Shown one piece after another: positions 1-8,366 of a DNA stretch of 19,795 nucleotides. The stretch spans positions 1 to 19,795 of the forward strand of contig JASAOO010003061.1 in NCBI GenBank assembly GCA_030849075.1, written 5' to 3'. The notes under the pieces are model-generated. The model had not been told where the DNA came from. It searched no databases and saw only the letters and a list, made by a program, of their open reading frames with translations. The position numbers and the translations under genes are program-made. Every line of letters begins with the position of its first letter. The first letter of the stretch is position 1. Origin of the DNA: Zelonia costaricensis. Its lineage: Eukaryota; Euglenozoa; Kinetoplastea; Trypanosomatida; Trypanosomatidae.

Positions 1-125
1 TTGGAGGAGGAGGGGGGGGCAAGGGGGGGGGGGGGTTACACGAGGGCAGCGGCAGACGAGGAGAGAGAGCGAGGAGAAGACAGGAGGAGGTGGAGGAGGG
101 CGGGAAGACGAGGGCAGGTCCTGCA
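1..125 (-). promoter_or_regulatory. Polypyrimidine-rich tract at the left edge, candidate trans-splicing signal for the next gene
   Basis: On the minus strand this stretch is almost continuous C/T, including a run of 13 C (plus-strand G at 23-35) and CT-rich blocks on both sides. In trypanosomatids such a tract lies just upstream of the AG that accepts the spliced leader. The only AG-like dinucleotides inside are in poor context, so the acceptor itself is probably just beyond the left edge, followed by the next minus-strand gene. The tract is seen directly. Its assignment to an unseen gene is inference. Confidence 0.4.
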
Positions 126-1406
126 CGGGTGGAGAGAGGAATGAAGAGAGGAAGAAGGCGCCGCTACAGTTTTGCCTCCCTTGCGTGTGCGCACGTGTGT
201 ATACGGGGCGGCGCGCAGGGAACCCGAGAGCCGTCGGGTCGGGGGAGGGGGAGGGGGAAGGAGGGGAGGAAGCTGGAGGCGAGGAGGTTACACAAGAGGT
301 GGAGGGGGTGTCGGGCAGTCGGTCACACACGTCTATATACAAACACAAACGCTAGAAGCCTAAGCACAGCCCACACACAAAAAAAAGAGAGTCAACGAGG
401 TGAAATGACGTCGTGGCAGTTGCTGCACTGCGCCAGAATACAAAGAGCACGACAGCTTCCTGGTGACCAGTGAAGGAGGTGTTGCTGGGCAGCGCGCGAG
501 CCACGCACGCTTGTCGAGAGGGCCCAAGGCTTCTTGCTTCTCTTTTTCACCGCCTCCCGTTGAGGCGGGTGCCGGCGTCGGCCGAGAAGCCGGAGCTGGG
601 CAGCGGAGTGCGGTGGAGACGACCGGCAGGAAGCGGTGGCAGAAAAAGAAGAAGACGAGCGGGGTCTCGCACACAGCGACAGACGAGCACGCAGACGCAC
701 GCACACACACGAAGAAAAGAAAAAAGTCGAAGCAAGTGAAGGCGCAGCGGGTTGTTCGAAGATGCGGTGAAGAAGAAAATGCGAAGCGGCGCTTGAGCAC
801 CGCACGAAGAGGGGGGGGGCACCAACGATCGGCGACGGCGGACAAACGCGAGGCGAGGCGAGGCTGGGGACTTGAAAAAAGATGCAGTGAGGACAGTGAC
901 AGATGCACTCACCACGTACCCAGGGTGCAGTCGAAATGCGAGGTAGACGCAGAGCGGCACACGACTGATTGACCTCGCATACCAGTTGCTTTCCCGTTTG
1001 CTTCTGCCTGCCTGTTGCACGCACGCCGCGGTCGTTGATGTTCGGTTCCCCTGCTAACCTGGGTGATGTGATGGGCGTGGGGCGATGACGGGTCAGCGCG
1101 GGCAGTGGCACGTGACGCAACGGTGGAGAGCGTGGGGAGTACGGCAGTGTGACGGTACCGCACGTTGCAGCACGAAAGCGCAGACGGATGCACCGCAACG
1201 AGGTGTTGGGTGCGACGCCGCATGCGGTGAGCAGCGACAAAGGCGTACGAGACAAACGAGGCGAGCAACAGCGTTAGAGAAGAGAGAAATCCGCAAGCAA
1301 GAGAGTCAGGTGAAGCCGCAGACGAACGCGCAGTCGGTGAGAGGACGACTCAGGGAGGCCGGCCAGAGCCGGTGCCATCGCCGCCTCTCGGCCAGTCAAC
1401 GCGGGG

Positions 1407-1448
1407 AGGGGAATGGGGGGGGGGGGTCCGTGTCCTCCCCCATTCCTC
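1407..1448. repeat. Inverted repeat flanking a G-run
   Basis: A 9-bp perfect arm pair (1411-1419 with 1437-1445) extends to about 12 bp with one G-U pair and encloses the tail of a 12-G run. It can form a hairpin in either RNA. No function is evident, and it may be a chance product of G-rich and C-rich tracts. Confidence 0.4.
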
Positions 1449-1805
1449 CTCTTTCCCTTGCACTCTGCCACTGCATTGCAGGGGTGGGGCTCCCCTTTGG
1501 CCAGCTCCAGCATCACGTGTGGCTTGCCCCTCGCCCCACTCCTCGTTCCCTCGCAGCCGCACACCGCGACCGCCGCGCCACTTTAAGCGGGCACACGCGG
1601 GGAAGGAGGGGGGAGTGTACCCCAAAACACCGGTGCAACACCCCCATTCGTACTTCCGTGGTCTTTTTTTCTGCTGACGTTTCGCTGAGGTGTGAAATAA
1701 TGCGACACTTCGTCCACCCTGTGTAGCCGAGAAAGAGGGGAGGGAAAGGAGTTGAGAGGGGCACACGGATGGCTTGCTACGCGCTTCACTGTCCCCGCAA
1801 CAACT

Positions 1806-1828
1806 ACACACACACACACACACACACA
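1806..1828. repeat. (AC)n microsatellite
   Basis: An uninterrupted AC dinucleotide run of 23 nt lies in the large left spacer, followed by degenerate CA-rich sequence. Such runs are common in Leishmania intergenic DNA and are usually length-polymorphic between strains. Confidence 0.9.
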
Positions 1829-2146
1829 AACGCATACGCACACGGCGTCTCTCCGCACTGCCGCACGTGCTTGGTTGCGATGTTCACCTCTTTGCCTTTT
1901 CGCTTTGTGCTTTCGAGTCTTCTTTACCGCACCACGTCACTGAGCCGCAGTCGCTGCGGGTGTGCACATTGCGCCGTGCAAGTGTGCAAGTGCCGCGTCA
2001 AGGGTACGCCGCAGTAGCCCGTCCGTGCACCTCCTCGATTGCAGACCCCGCGCTCTCCCACCCCCCTCCCAACCCCGTAACAGCGGAGATGGAGAAGAAG
2101 GAGCCAGAGAGACGGCGAGGTCGCATGGTCCGCAGCGGTGGCAGAG

Positions 2147-2563
2147 CGCAGCCCCCCGCGTGGGGCTGCGAGTTGAGGTGGGCGGCATAATAGGGAAGAG
2201 AGAGAAAAGGAAAAAACAAAGACGGTGCGAAACATGGGGCGACCAAAATAAAGGCGACCACCGCGAAGCGGAAGAGGGAGAACGCCTTCCATGGCGAGGG
2301 AGAACCAAAAGTGTGGGAGTCGGCGTGGAGGTGCCGCGTAGTGCGGCATGGGATGGCCCGTTACCGGGCCGCAGACGCATGGAGCGCTGTGTCGTACTTT
2401 GAGCCTCCGTTCTTTTTGCTGTTGTTGAGGCTTGACTCCTCCTCGCCGCGGCAGCGCGGCGCTGACATGGGACGAGGGGAGGGTATAGAGGAAGGTTAAG
2501 CTTGGAAGCGTAGCCTCGGTGAATAGCCGACGCAGAGCCTGTACTACCGTGTGATGCTTCCAA
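2147..2563. other. Cluster of perfect hairpins in the left spacer
   Basis: Four well-formed inverted repeats lie here: 2147-2155 with 2162-2170 (9 bp, 6-nt loop); 2355-2360 with 2365-2370 (6 bp, 4-nt loop); 2445-2450 with 2455-2460 (6 bp, 4-nt loop); and 2502-2509 with 2556-2563 (8 bp, closing a 46-nt interior). A weaker pair is at 2332-2337 with 2343-2348. Parts of the region, especially 2320-2460 and 2500-2600, are less purine-biased than the surrounding spacer. No known RNA family is recognised. The last element is about the size of a single-hairpin trypanosomatid snoRNA, but I see no AGA box after the stem on the minus strand. Confidence 0.3.
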
Positions 2564-4266
2564 TACAGCGGGGCCCTGCGCACACTCCGAACCGCAAACA
2601 AAAAAGAAGAAGGAGAAGAGAAGACGGTGAAACAGGTCGCGGTGGGAATGAGGAGTGGGGATGCGGGTCCGTGAGAACGAAGACGGTGGACGTGGAGCAG
2701 ACATCGGAAAAGGGAGGACGGCGAAAAGGAGAAACAAGTTTCGACGGTGGAGAGGGACGGCGGGAGGAGGACGTCGTCACGGAGGCGTGACCGAGAAAAC
2801 CAAAAGGCGAAGATCGAAAACGAGAGAAAGAGAGTTGGGGGGGAGGGCAGAGGGTGTGGTGCGACGGGGAAGGGGGGCACATGTGTGGAACGTGGCACTG
2901 CACGCCACAAACCCGCGTGGCGAGGCAACCCACGATGCAGGGGCGGGATGAGGGGAGGGGGGGGATGGCATCCGTGTCGTGCCCCGCAGACAGTGAGAAA
3001 CGAGGAGCGCACTTTTAGGCTGGTGCGGTGTCGGCCAACATCGACCTCGACCCCCCCCCAGCCACGAGTGAGAGCTGCTGTGTCGATCTGCCTTGAGAAA
3101 CCCTCTCGCGCAGCCGCCACGCGGTCCTGGCGTGCCGTGCCGCGCATCTCGCCGCCAGTACACAACGTTCACGGCAGAAACCAAACGGAAGAAGAGAGGG
3201 AAAAAAAGGGAGAAAAGAAATCGTAGGAGAGAAAATCGTAGCAGCGCGGAGAGGCGGGAGGTGCGCACACGCGCAACCACCCACGCTGCTGCACAAGCAC
3301 ATGCTCAAAACACAGACACACACACACACGTTCAACAGCGCACACGCCACACACAAAGGAAAAAGAGCGTGACGAAATGCGTGACGAGCGGCGCAACCAA
3401 CGACAAAAAGAAGTGCACTGTCAAGGAAACCGCACTTACCAACAAAAAAACGAAAAGCAGAAGAAACACAAAACCGCTGAAGTTCTCGAAACGGGAAAAA
3501 AATGAGGCGAAGAGGTGGGGGTGACTCCTTCGGGACGTCGAGACACACACGACAAGACACGACGGAGGGAGGGGTGCAGTCTTCACGGCAGTGAGGGGGT
3601 GGGAGAGGCACCGGTCTACGAAGAAACGAGAAAAAAAAAAGCAAGCGAGGGTCGAGACACGCACGGTGGCTGTCGCGGACGTCTTACCCCTCTTCCCCCG
3701 CCAAAACATGTCCTTTTCCTGTGCTGTGAGCCTTCCCCGTCTTCCCAACACGCACCTGTGCCACCACCACCCCCCACCTTCCTCCCTCTGTCCGCCCGCC
3801 AGCGTTGCACACGCAACACGGCGGACGCGCTAAAGGAAAGTGGAAAGCGGAAAGAAAACAGAATTGGGAAGACAAGACGGCGATGGAGGGCGTGGCGTGG
3901 CGTTGGCGTAGTCAGTTTGGAACCAAGGCATGGAGGTACGATTGAGGAGGACGCGCAGACGGGGAGGGGGACGAGCAACTCCGGAAGGCGCACCGCGTTC
4001 TCTTGCTTCTTCTTCTGGAGTCGCCATTTTCGCGCCGCGAGCCACGACCCCCACCCGCCGTGCCGCGTGATGCCTCGCCCCTTCCCCTCCCCCTCCGCTG
4101 CCCATCTCGCGTTTTTTTTTTTTCCGCACACGCTTCACCGCAAAGAGCTCACGACACATCGCATCTCGCCGGGTTGAACGGGGGCGAGCCAGGGCGCACA
4201 CCGGACCGAGAATTGTGAAAGGCTGCCCTTCTCTCTTACTCAGAAGGGGAGAAGGAGAGCGGCCAG

Positions 4267-5742
4267 TTACGCGTGCTGAAGCCGGTAGGCGCCACTTACG
4301 ACTAGCTCCTCCAGCTCCGTCACGTCGGAGAGCTGCGCGGCGTGCTTGATCAAGTACGCGCCGAATCGCAGCACCTCTTCCTTCGCCGCAAGCCGCTCGC
4401 AGTCGCACTTGACGGCGTCGAGGTCCGCGACGTGTGCGAGGCCAACGGTGCGGCGAATCATCTCGGCCCCAGCGAACCCGAGCGCGTCCACCCAGACCTG
4501 CTGCAGCAGCGCCGCCACGTAGCCCGGGAAGGCGAAGGCGGCATCGCGGGTGCCGGTCTCGGCCAGCGTGGCGAAGGTGTTGACGAAGGTGTCCCAGAAT
4601 GCCCGCACGCTGCCCAGCACGAGCGCCGGCGTGGCGGGCACGACGGTGCTCAGGTCCGCCGCCACGCGCGGCTCCTCCTCGAACAGCAGCACCTCAGGGT
4701 CCTCGCGCCCGCTGCGCGCGAGTGCGTCGCGCTGCTGCTGCTGCCGGAGCAGCGCGGGGAGCGCGAGGTAGTTGATGAGGAGGTTGCCCACGACGGTGCC
4801 GAGGTCGAAGCCCATCGGGCCGTAAAAGCCGAACTCCGCGTCGATTGCCTTGACCCGCGTCGCGTCCACGAACACGCTGCCGCTGTGTAGGTCGCCGTGC
4901 AAGTGCGCCTCCGGGCAGTTCATGAAGCGGTGCTTCAGCTGGGCCACGCGCAGCTTCAGCTCGGCGTCGTCGCGGAGCAGCACCTGCACCAGCGCCTCGT
5001 GTGCTGCCTCGTAGCAGTTGCGGGGGTGGTTGAGGAAAGGGTCGTTGAAGAAGAGGTCCTCGGTGATGCCGCACAGGTCGACGTTGGTGAACTCCTGCAC
5101 CGCAGCCTTCTTGCTCGCCCGGTCCTGGGCGAGGTCGGAGGTGTGGAACAGAACGCGGCCCAGGTAGCGGCCGAGCAGCGGCGCGACGTGGGCGAGGTGG
5201 TGCCCCCGCACGAGCTCACGGCGCCAAATGACGCAGCTCGACAAGTCTTCCAGCGCCGTGACCGCCATCGTCGAGTTGTGGAAGAGCACCCGCTCCACCA
5301 CATCGGGGTCGTAGCGGTAGTGCGAGCGCAGCGTGCCCGCCTCAAGACGGTTGCGGTCCAGCGTAAGCGGCCACGACTCGCCGACGCAGCGCACGTACGG
5401 CAACGCCTGCTTCAGCACCGCGCGGCACACGCCGCGGGCGTCGAGCAGGCGGAAGACGAGGTTGAGGTTGCCGTCACCCACCTCCTCAGCGAACTGGATC
5501 TCGCCGTGCTCGAGGCGGGTCTCACCATGCAGCGGGAGCCAGAGGTCAAGCGTCTGCTCCACGTAGTCGACAACTGTGACGGTGTTCAGGGTCACATACG
5601 GCATCTCGCCCGCGTCCGCCGCGGTGGCCGGCAGCCCCTTGCACACCGGGGTGAGGCGGTTGACCGAGTTCACCTCCTGGCTCACCGAGCCGGCGTCGCT
5701 CACGGCAACGTCCTCGGTGGACGCGATCGCAGCACCCGACAT
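4267..5742 (-). CDS. mtnK: 5-methylthioribose kinase (S-methyl-5-thioribose kinase)
   Basis: This cytosolic-type enzyme phosphorylates 5-methylthioribose with ATP to give methylthioribose-1-phosphate in methionine salvage. The 491-aa product has the whole MTR-kinase pattern. A Gly-rich ATP loop (GDGNLNLVF) lies at residues 89-97. The ATP-binding Lys is at 111 in a KQALPYVR block, followed by GESWPLTLDR (121-130). The catalytic loop HGDLH is at 282-286 and the metal-binding DxE at 301-303, followed by FGFYGPMGFD. A paired Arg is at 430-431 near the substrate side. Homology begins at about Met47. From there the protein is 445 aa, against roughly 400-420 for bacterial and plant enzymes, and a linker of about 30-40 residues at 331-373 accounts for part of the excess. 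The start is the first ATG after a predicted splice AG at 5806-5805. The open frame continues upstream only to a TTG. No key residue is missing. Residues 1-46 are low-complexity and could be a species-specific extension. Confidence 0.93.
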   Translation of the reverse strand: MSGAAIASTEDVAVSDAGSVSQEVNSVNRLTPVCKGLPATAADAGEMPYVTLNTVTVVDYVEQTLDLWLPLHGETRLEHGEIQFAEEVGDGNLNLVFRLLDARGVCRAVLKQALPYVRCVGESWPLTLDRNRLEAGTLRSHYRYDPDVVERVLFHNSTMAVTALEDLSSCVIWRRELVRGHHLAHVAPLLGRYLGRVLFHTSDLAQDRASKKAAVQEFTNVDLCGITEDLFFNDPFLNHPRNCYEAAHEALVQVLLRDDAELKLRVAQLKHRFMNCPEAHLHGDLHSGSVFVDATRVKAIDAEFGFYGPMGFDLGTVVGNLLINYLALPALLRQQQQRDALARSGREDPEVLLFEEEPRVAADLSTVVPATPALVLGSVRAFWDTFVNTFATLAETGTRDAAFAFPGYVAALLQQVWVDALGFAGAEMIRRTVGLAHVADLDAVKCDCERLAAKEEVLRFGAYLIKHAAQLSDVTELEELVVSGAYRLQHA

Positions 5743-5804
5743 GTGACCGGGGCACTTTCGTAGAGGAAAAGGGAGCAACTTGGCTCCTGCTGGACACACA
5801 ACCG

Positions 5805-5836
5805 CTGGGGTGGAAGGGGGAGAGGAGAGGGAGGGG
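5805..5836 (-). promoter_or_regulatory. Predicted spliced-leader acceptor for the methylthioribose kinase mRNA
   Basis: A pyrimidine tract of about 30 nt on the minus strand (5836-5807) ends in CCCCAG, with AG at 5806-5805. It leaves a 5' UTR of about 62 nt without any ATG before the chosen start at 5742. The tract is seen directly. Use of this exact AG is predicted. Confidence 0.6.
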
Positions 5837-6857
5837 ACGCAGACGTCGAACTCGACGGCGGACTGCTTCCGTTGCGTGTCTCGTCGCTGCACGCCTTCTG
5901 GACAAGGACAAGAGCAAGAGGCGAACAATCAGCGAGGTGGGGGGAAAGCAATGTGCTGTGTAGGGGTGTCGCTGTGTAGGGGAGAAGGGGTCGGTGGGTG
6001 CTGAAATTCAAGGCGGATACCGGTGGTGAGGCGAAGGGAGACTCGCCAAGCAAAGCACGCGGTTACGGATGAGAACGGGGGGGGGACACGGCAAGCGAGA
6101 TGGCAGACAACAAAGGTCATGACGGGATTGGACGAGCGCAGATGCTCTCTCTCGTCTCCGCGGAGGCGGAACCAGCAGGGACGCACGGAAAGGGGGGAGG
6201 GGTGGCAACGAGGATTATCGTGCCCGCGGCGATACACCCCGCCAGTCGCCAGCCGCAGCGATGCCCGCGTGGCCACGCCAGTCGTGTGGCGGCTCTTTCC
6301 ACACCCCGCGGCATCGTGCGCACGACACGTGAGTCGGGCTCAGCCGCACATTGACACGGGGGGTCACCACTACATGACGCCAGCCGGCAGACGCCTCGCT
6401 GCGCTCGAAACTGCGCAATGCACGCATTTGCACAAAAAGGGAACGCACGCTGCTGTGCCTGAGCTCCCGCCTTGGCCAATACCCGTGCACCCAGATCTCG
6501 AACGTTCACGTGTGCGTGTGTGTGCAGGTGTGTTGGCGTGTCTTGCTTTTCGTTTCAACGCGGAGGGGAAAGAGAGAGGTCACAGAGGAGGTCGAATCAA
6601 CCGGGGCAAGGCCAGAGACCTGGCAGGAGGCACGCGCACCCGCCGCAAAAGAAGAGGTCAACGGAAGGTTTGCAAAAGACGCGAAGATGGGGGGAGGAGT
6701 GAACAGCTGCCGGCCCCCCCCCCCCATAGCCGGGCAGCCGGGGAATCCAGCCACGCCACCCACAGCGAGGAGGGTGGCAAGGCAGTCGTCCCCGCCCACA
6801 AACGCACACAACTGTGCATAGAGAAACGGCGCGGCGGCGCACTAGACAGTGACAGCA
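5837..6857. other. Spacer between the methylthioribose kinase gene and the upstream coiled-coil protein gene
   Basis: This is about 1 kb without a convincing gene. The part next to the methylthioribose kinase gene is purine-rich on the plus strand. The middle (about 6215-6500) has mixed composition and is listed separately as a possible retroposon remnant. From about 6540 to 6850 the plus strand is again purine-rich with a C-run at 6715-6725. It should hold the 3' UTR of the upstream gene and the polyadenylation region, which in trypanosomatids is set by the downstream splice signal rather than by a sequence motif. Confidence 0.55.
6215..6500 (-). repeat. Possible SIDER-like retroposon remnant in a 3' UTR
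   Basis: This segment lacks the purine/pyrimidine bias of its surroundings and reads as mixed, balanced GC-rich sequence in the 3' flank of the 422-aa protein gene. That is the location and sense expected of the short degenerate SIDER retroposons abundant in Leishmania 3' UTRs, several of which act in mRNA decay or translation control. The resemblance is from general impression, not an alignment. No terminal poly(A) or target-site duplication was identified. It could equally be ordinary UTR. Confidence 0.25.
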
Positions 6858-8126
6858 TCAGCTCACCGCCTTGGACGGAGCGCGTGTGTTGGGGCGCGAC
6901 GAGGACTCCATCGACCCCGAGTTGCGCGGCACAGACGGCGACGCGGACTCCGCCGACACACGGCTGATGGCCTCGGCGCCGCTGCCAGCCTGCACCGCCT
7001 CCATCCGGTCGACCCGCCCAAGGAGACTCTTGCTCGTCTTCTCCAGCGAGTCCATGCGGTGATGCAGCTTCTCCATGGAGGCGGCCTGCTCCTCCATGAG
7101 GCGCATCAAGCGCGCCAGCACCGTGTGCGTGCCATCCGCACTGAGCGGGGCCGTGGAGTGCGGCGGTGGTGCTGCTGCCACAGCGCGCTCGGCACTTGCG
7201 CGCTGCGACCCGTGCATCGTAAAACTGCCAGGGACGTTCCAGTTGCTTTGGCTGTTCAGCATCATGGCGGAGGTGCGCCGCGGGTGGCCCCCCGAGACGG
7301 CCTCCGCGTAGTACTCCGCCATCTCGGGTGTGCTCACGCCCACCTCCTCAACGCGCAGCTGCCCACCCTCGTGTGCCAACTGGTGCCTCGGGTCGAGGTG
7401 CGTGCTGCTGCTCCCAATCGCCGCCTCCGCCGTGACGCTGCCCCAGCCTGCGTGGCTGTTGGAACGTGGCGACGGCACCAGCGAGTGACGCGGGGTCGAG
7501 GGGAGCGAGGAGAAGGGCGTGACGGCCTGCGAGTGCGTCGCGCGCACGACATCCTCCACCGCCTCGCCGCGGAGCGTGACGGTGGGCGGCGGGCTGTTGC
7601 GTGCCGTCAAGCTCGGCTGCCGGTGGCGCTGAATGGAGGAGGGAGTGAGGCGGCTCTGCCGGTACGCGTCGCGCACCTCGGCCTCGTCCGCCAGTCCCGA
7701 CCCGCTCGCGGCGTGGACGCCGTTCTGCGACGACATGGAGATGACCGAGGCGTGGCGCTGCGCGCGGGCGGCGACGCTATCGCGAGAGCTGCCGCTCCGC
7801 GCTGGCTCGATGGTGTGTGTCTGCGGCGTCAGGTTGCCACCGGCGCGGCCCTGCACCATGGGGTAATGCAGCGCTTCTCCATCATGGGTGGCGACGCTGA
7901 TGAGACCAGCTGCAGCCTGCGTCGACGAGCTGCGGTGGCGTGACGGACCTGCGACAGACGTGGTCGTGGAAGCGTCGGCGGCGCAGTTCTGGGCAAGTGA
8001 CAAGCTACCCGACGTCGGCTGCCCGTCGAAGACCTCAGTGATGGAGAACTGCCCTGGCGTCTCGCAGTTTGAGCGGGGGATGGGCCGGAGTACCCCACCC
8101 GTACCCTCCACCGGGAAGGCGTACAT
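6858..8126 (-). CDS. Hypothetical low-complexity protein with a C-terminal coiled coil
   Basis: The 422-aa product is not recognised. The first 330 residues are rich in Ser, Thr, Ala, Pro, Arg and His, with many short Ser/Pro stretches typical of disordered, phosphorylated regions (for example SRHRSSST near 62-69 and TPRHS near 211-215). Residues about 334-378 form a convincing heptad coiled coil with Leu and Met at core positions (VLARLMRLMEEQ, then MEKLHHRMDSLEK). The last 40 residues are again Ser/Pro-rich. No signal peptide, membrane segment or enzyme motif is seen. The start is the first ATG after the predicted acceptor. The frame extends upstream only to a GTG at 8258, which is not a trypanosomatid start. 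The coiled coil suggests self-association or a scaffold partner, but no function can be assigned. Confidence 0.8.
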   Translation of the reverse strand: MYAFPVEGTGGVLRPIPRSNCETPGQFSITEVFDGQPTSGSLSLAQNCAADASTTTSVAGPSRHRSSSTQAAAGLISVATHDGEALHYPMVQGRAGGNLTPQTHTIEPARSGSSRDSVAARAQRHASVISMSSQNGVHAASGSGLADEAEVRDAYRQSRLTPSSIQRHRQPSLTARNSPPPTVTLRGEAVEDVVRATHSQAVTPFSSLPSTPRHSLVPSPRSNSHAGWGSVTAEAAIGSSSTHLDPRHQLAHEGGQLRVEEVGVSTPEMAEYYAEAVSGGHPRRTSAMMLNSQSNWNVPGSFTMHGSQRASAERAVAAAPPPHSTAPLSADGTHTVLARLMRLMEEQAASMEKLHHRMDSLEKTSKSLLGRVDRMEAVQAGSGAEAISRVSAESASPSVPRNSGSMESSSRPNTRAPSKAVS

Positions 8127-8325
8127 TTCGTCACCCCGCACGTGCAAAAGCACAAAGAGGGGAGAGAGAAGCGGTAGGAGGGCGCCACCCGGCTTGTCGC
8201 GTTTGCGGGGCGGAGTGTGAAGGCACACGCGTCCTGGGGTAGGCAGTGGTGCCCGCACGGTCGTCGCTGCACGGGTGCACTACGCAGGTAGGCAAACAAA
8301 CCTGACACCGCTAGAGGTGACGCAG

Positions 8326-8366
8326 CTCGAGAAAGGGAGGGAGGGAGGCGGGCAGAGGAGGGAGGT
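8326..8366 (-). promoter_or_regulatory. Predicted spliced-leader acceptor for the 422-aa protein mRNA
   Basis: A CT-rich tract on the minus strand (8366-8331) is followed by AG at 8327-8326. The resulting 5' UTR of about 199 nt has no ATG before 8126. A second pyrimidine tract at about 8150-8180 lies closer to the start, but no AG follows it before the ATG, so the outer tract is preferred. Confidence 0.5.

Larger units (their letters stand above)
126..4266. other. Large spacer (about 4.1 kb): 3' flank/UTR of the methylthioribose kinase gene, no convincing gene
   Basis: The plus strand is strongly purine-rich for most of this stretch, so minus-strand transcripts are pyrimidine-rich. It holds several CT tracts, a (AC)n microsatellite at 1806-1828, a 12-G run at 1415-1426 and a group of perfect hairpins between 2147 and 2563. 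Open frames exist on both strands. The longest with an ATG is on the minus strand at 3147-1924. They overlap one another freely, are rich in Ser, Leu, Pro, Phe and Arg as expected from translated CT or GA tracts, and resemble no family I know. I saw no tRNA-like B box and no CRISPR-like array. The simplest reading is a long 3' UTR plus intergenic DNA, with the next gene beyond the left edge. Confidence 0.6.

Noticed and set aside
1..1000. Telomeric or subtelomeric sequence at the G-rich left edge
   Set aside because: The G-rich runs are irregular homopurine tracts, not TTAGGG-type repeats.
392..1255. 287-codon minus-strand open frame
   Set aside because: It begins at TTG, overlaps several other frames, and is rich in residues encoded by CT repeats. 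No family resemblance.
1924..3147. 407-codon ATG-started open frame on the minus strand in the left spacer
   Set aside because: Its third-position GC is well below that of the real genes, its composition follows CT tracts (runs of Ser, Leu, Phe, Pro), it has no domain, and no good splice tract-plus-AG precedes it. A pyrimidine tract near 3180-3220 has no nearby clean AG except one abutting the ATG.
4897..5763. Long plus-strand open frame opposite the methylthioribose kinase gene
   Set aside because: It is an antisense shadow. High third-position GC in the real gene removes stop codons from the opposite strand. Its His/Arg/Val-rich sequence has no domain.
6849..7943. 364-codon plus-strand open frame opposite the coiled-coil protein gene
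   Set aside because: Antisense shadow of a GC-rich gene. The sequence is Arg/His/Ala-rich without motifs, and it opposes the direction of all other genes.
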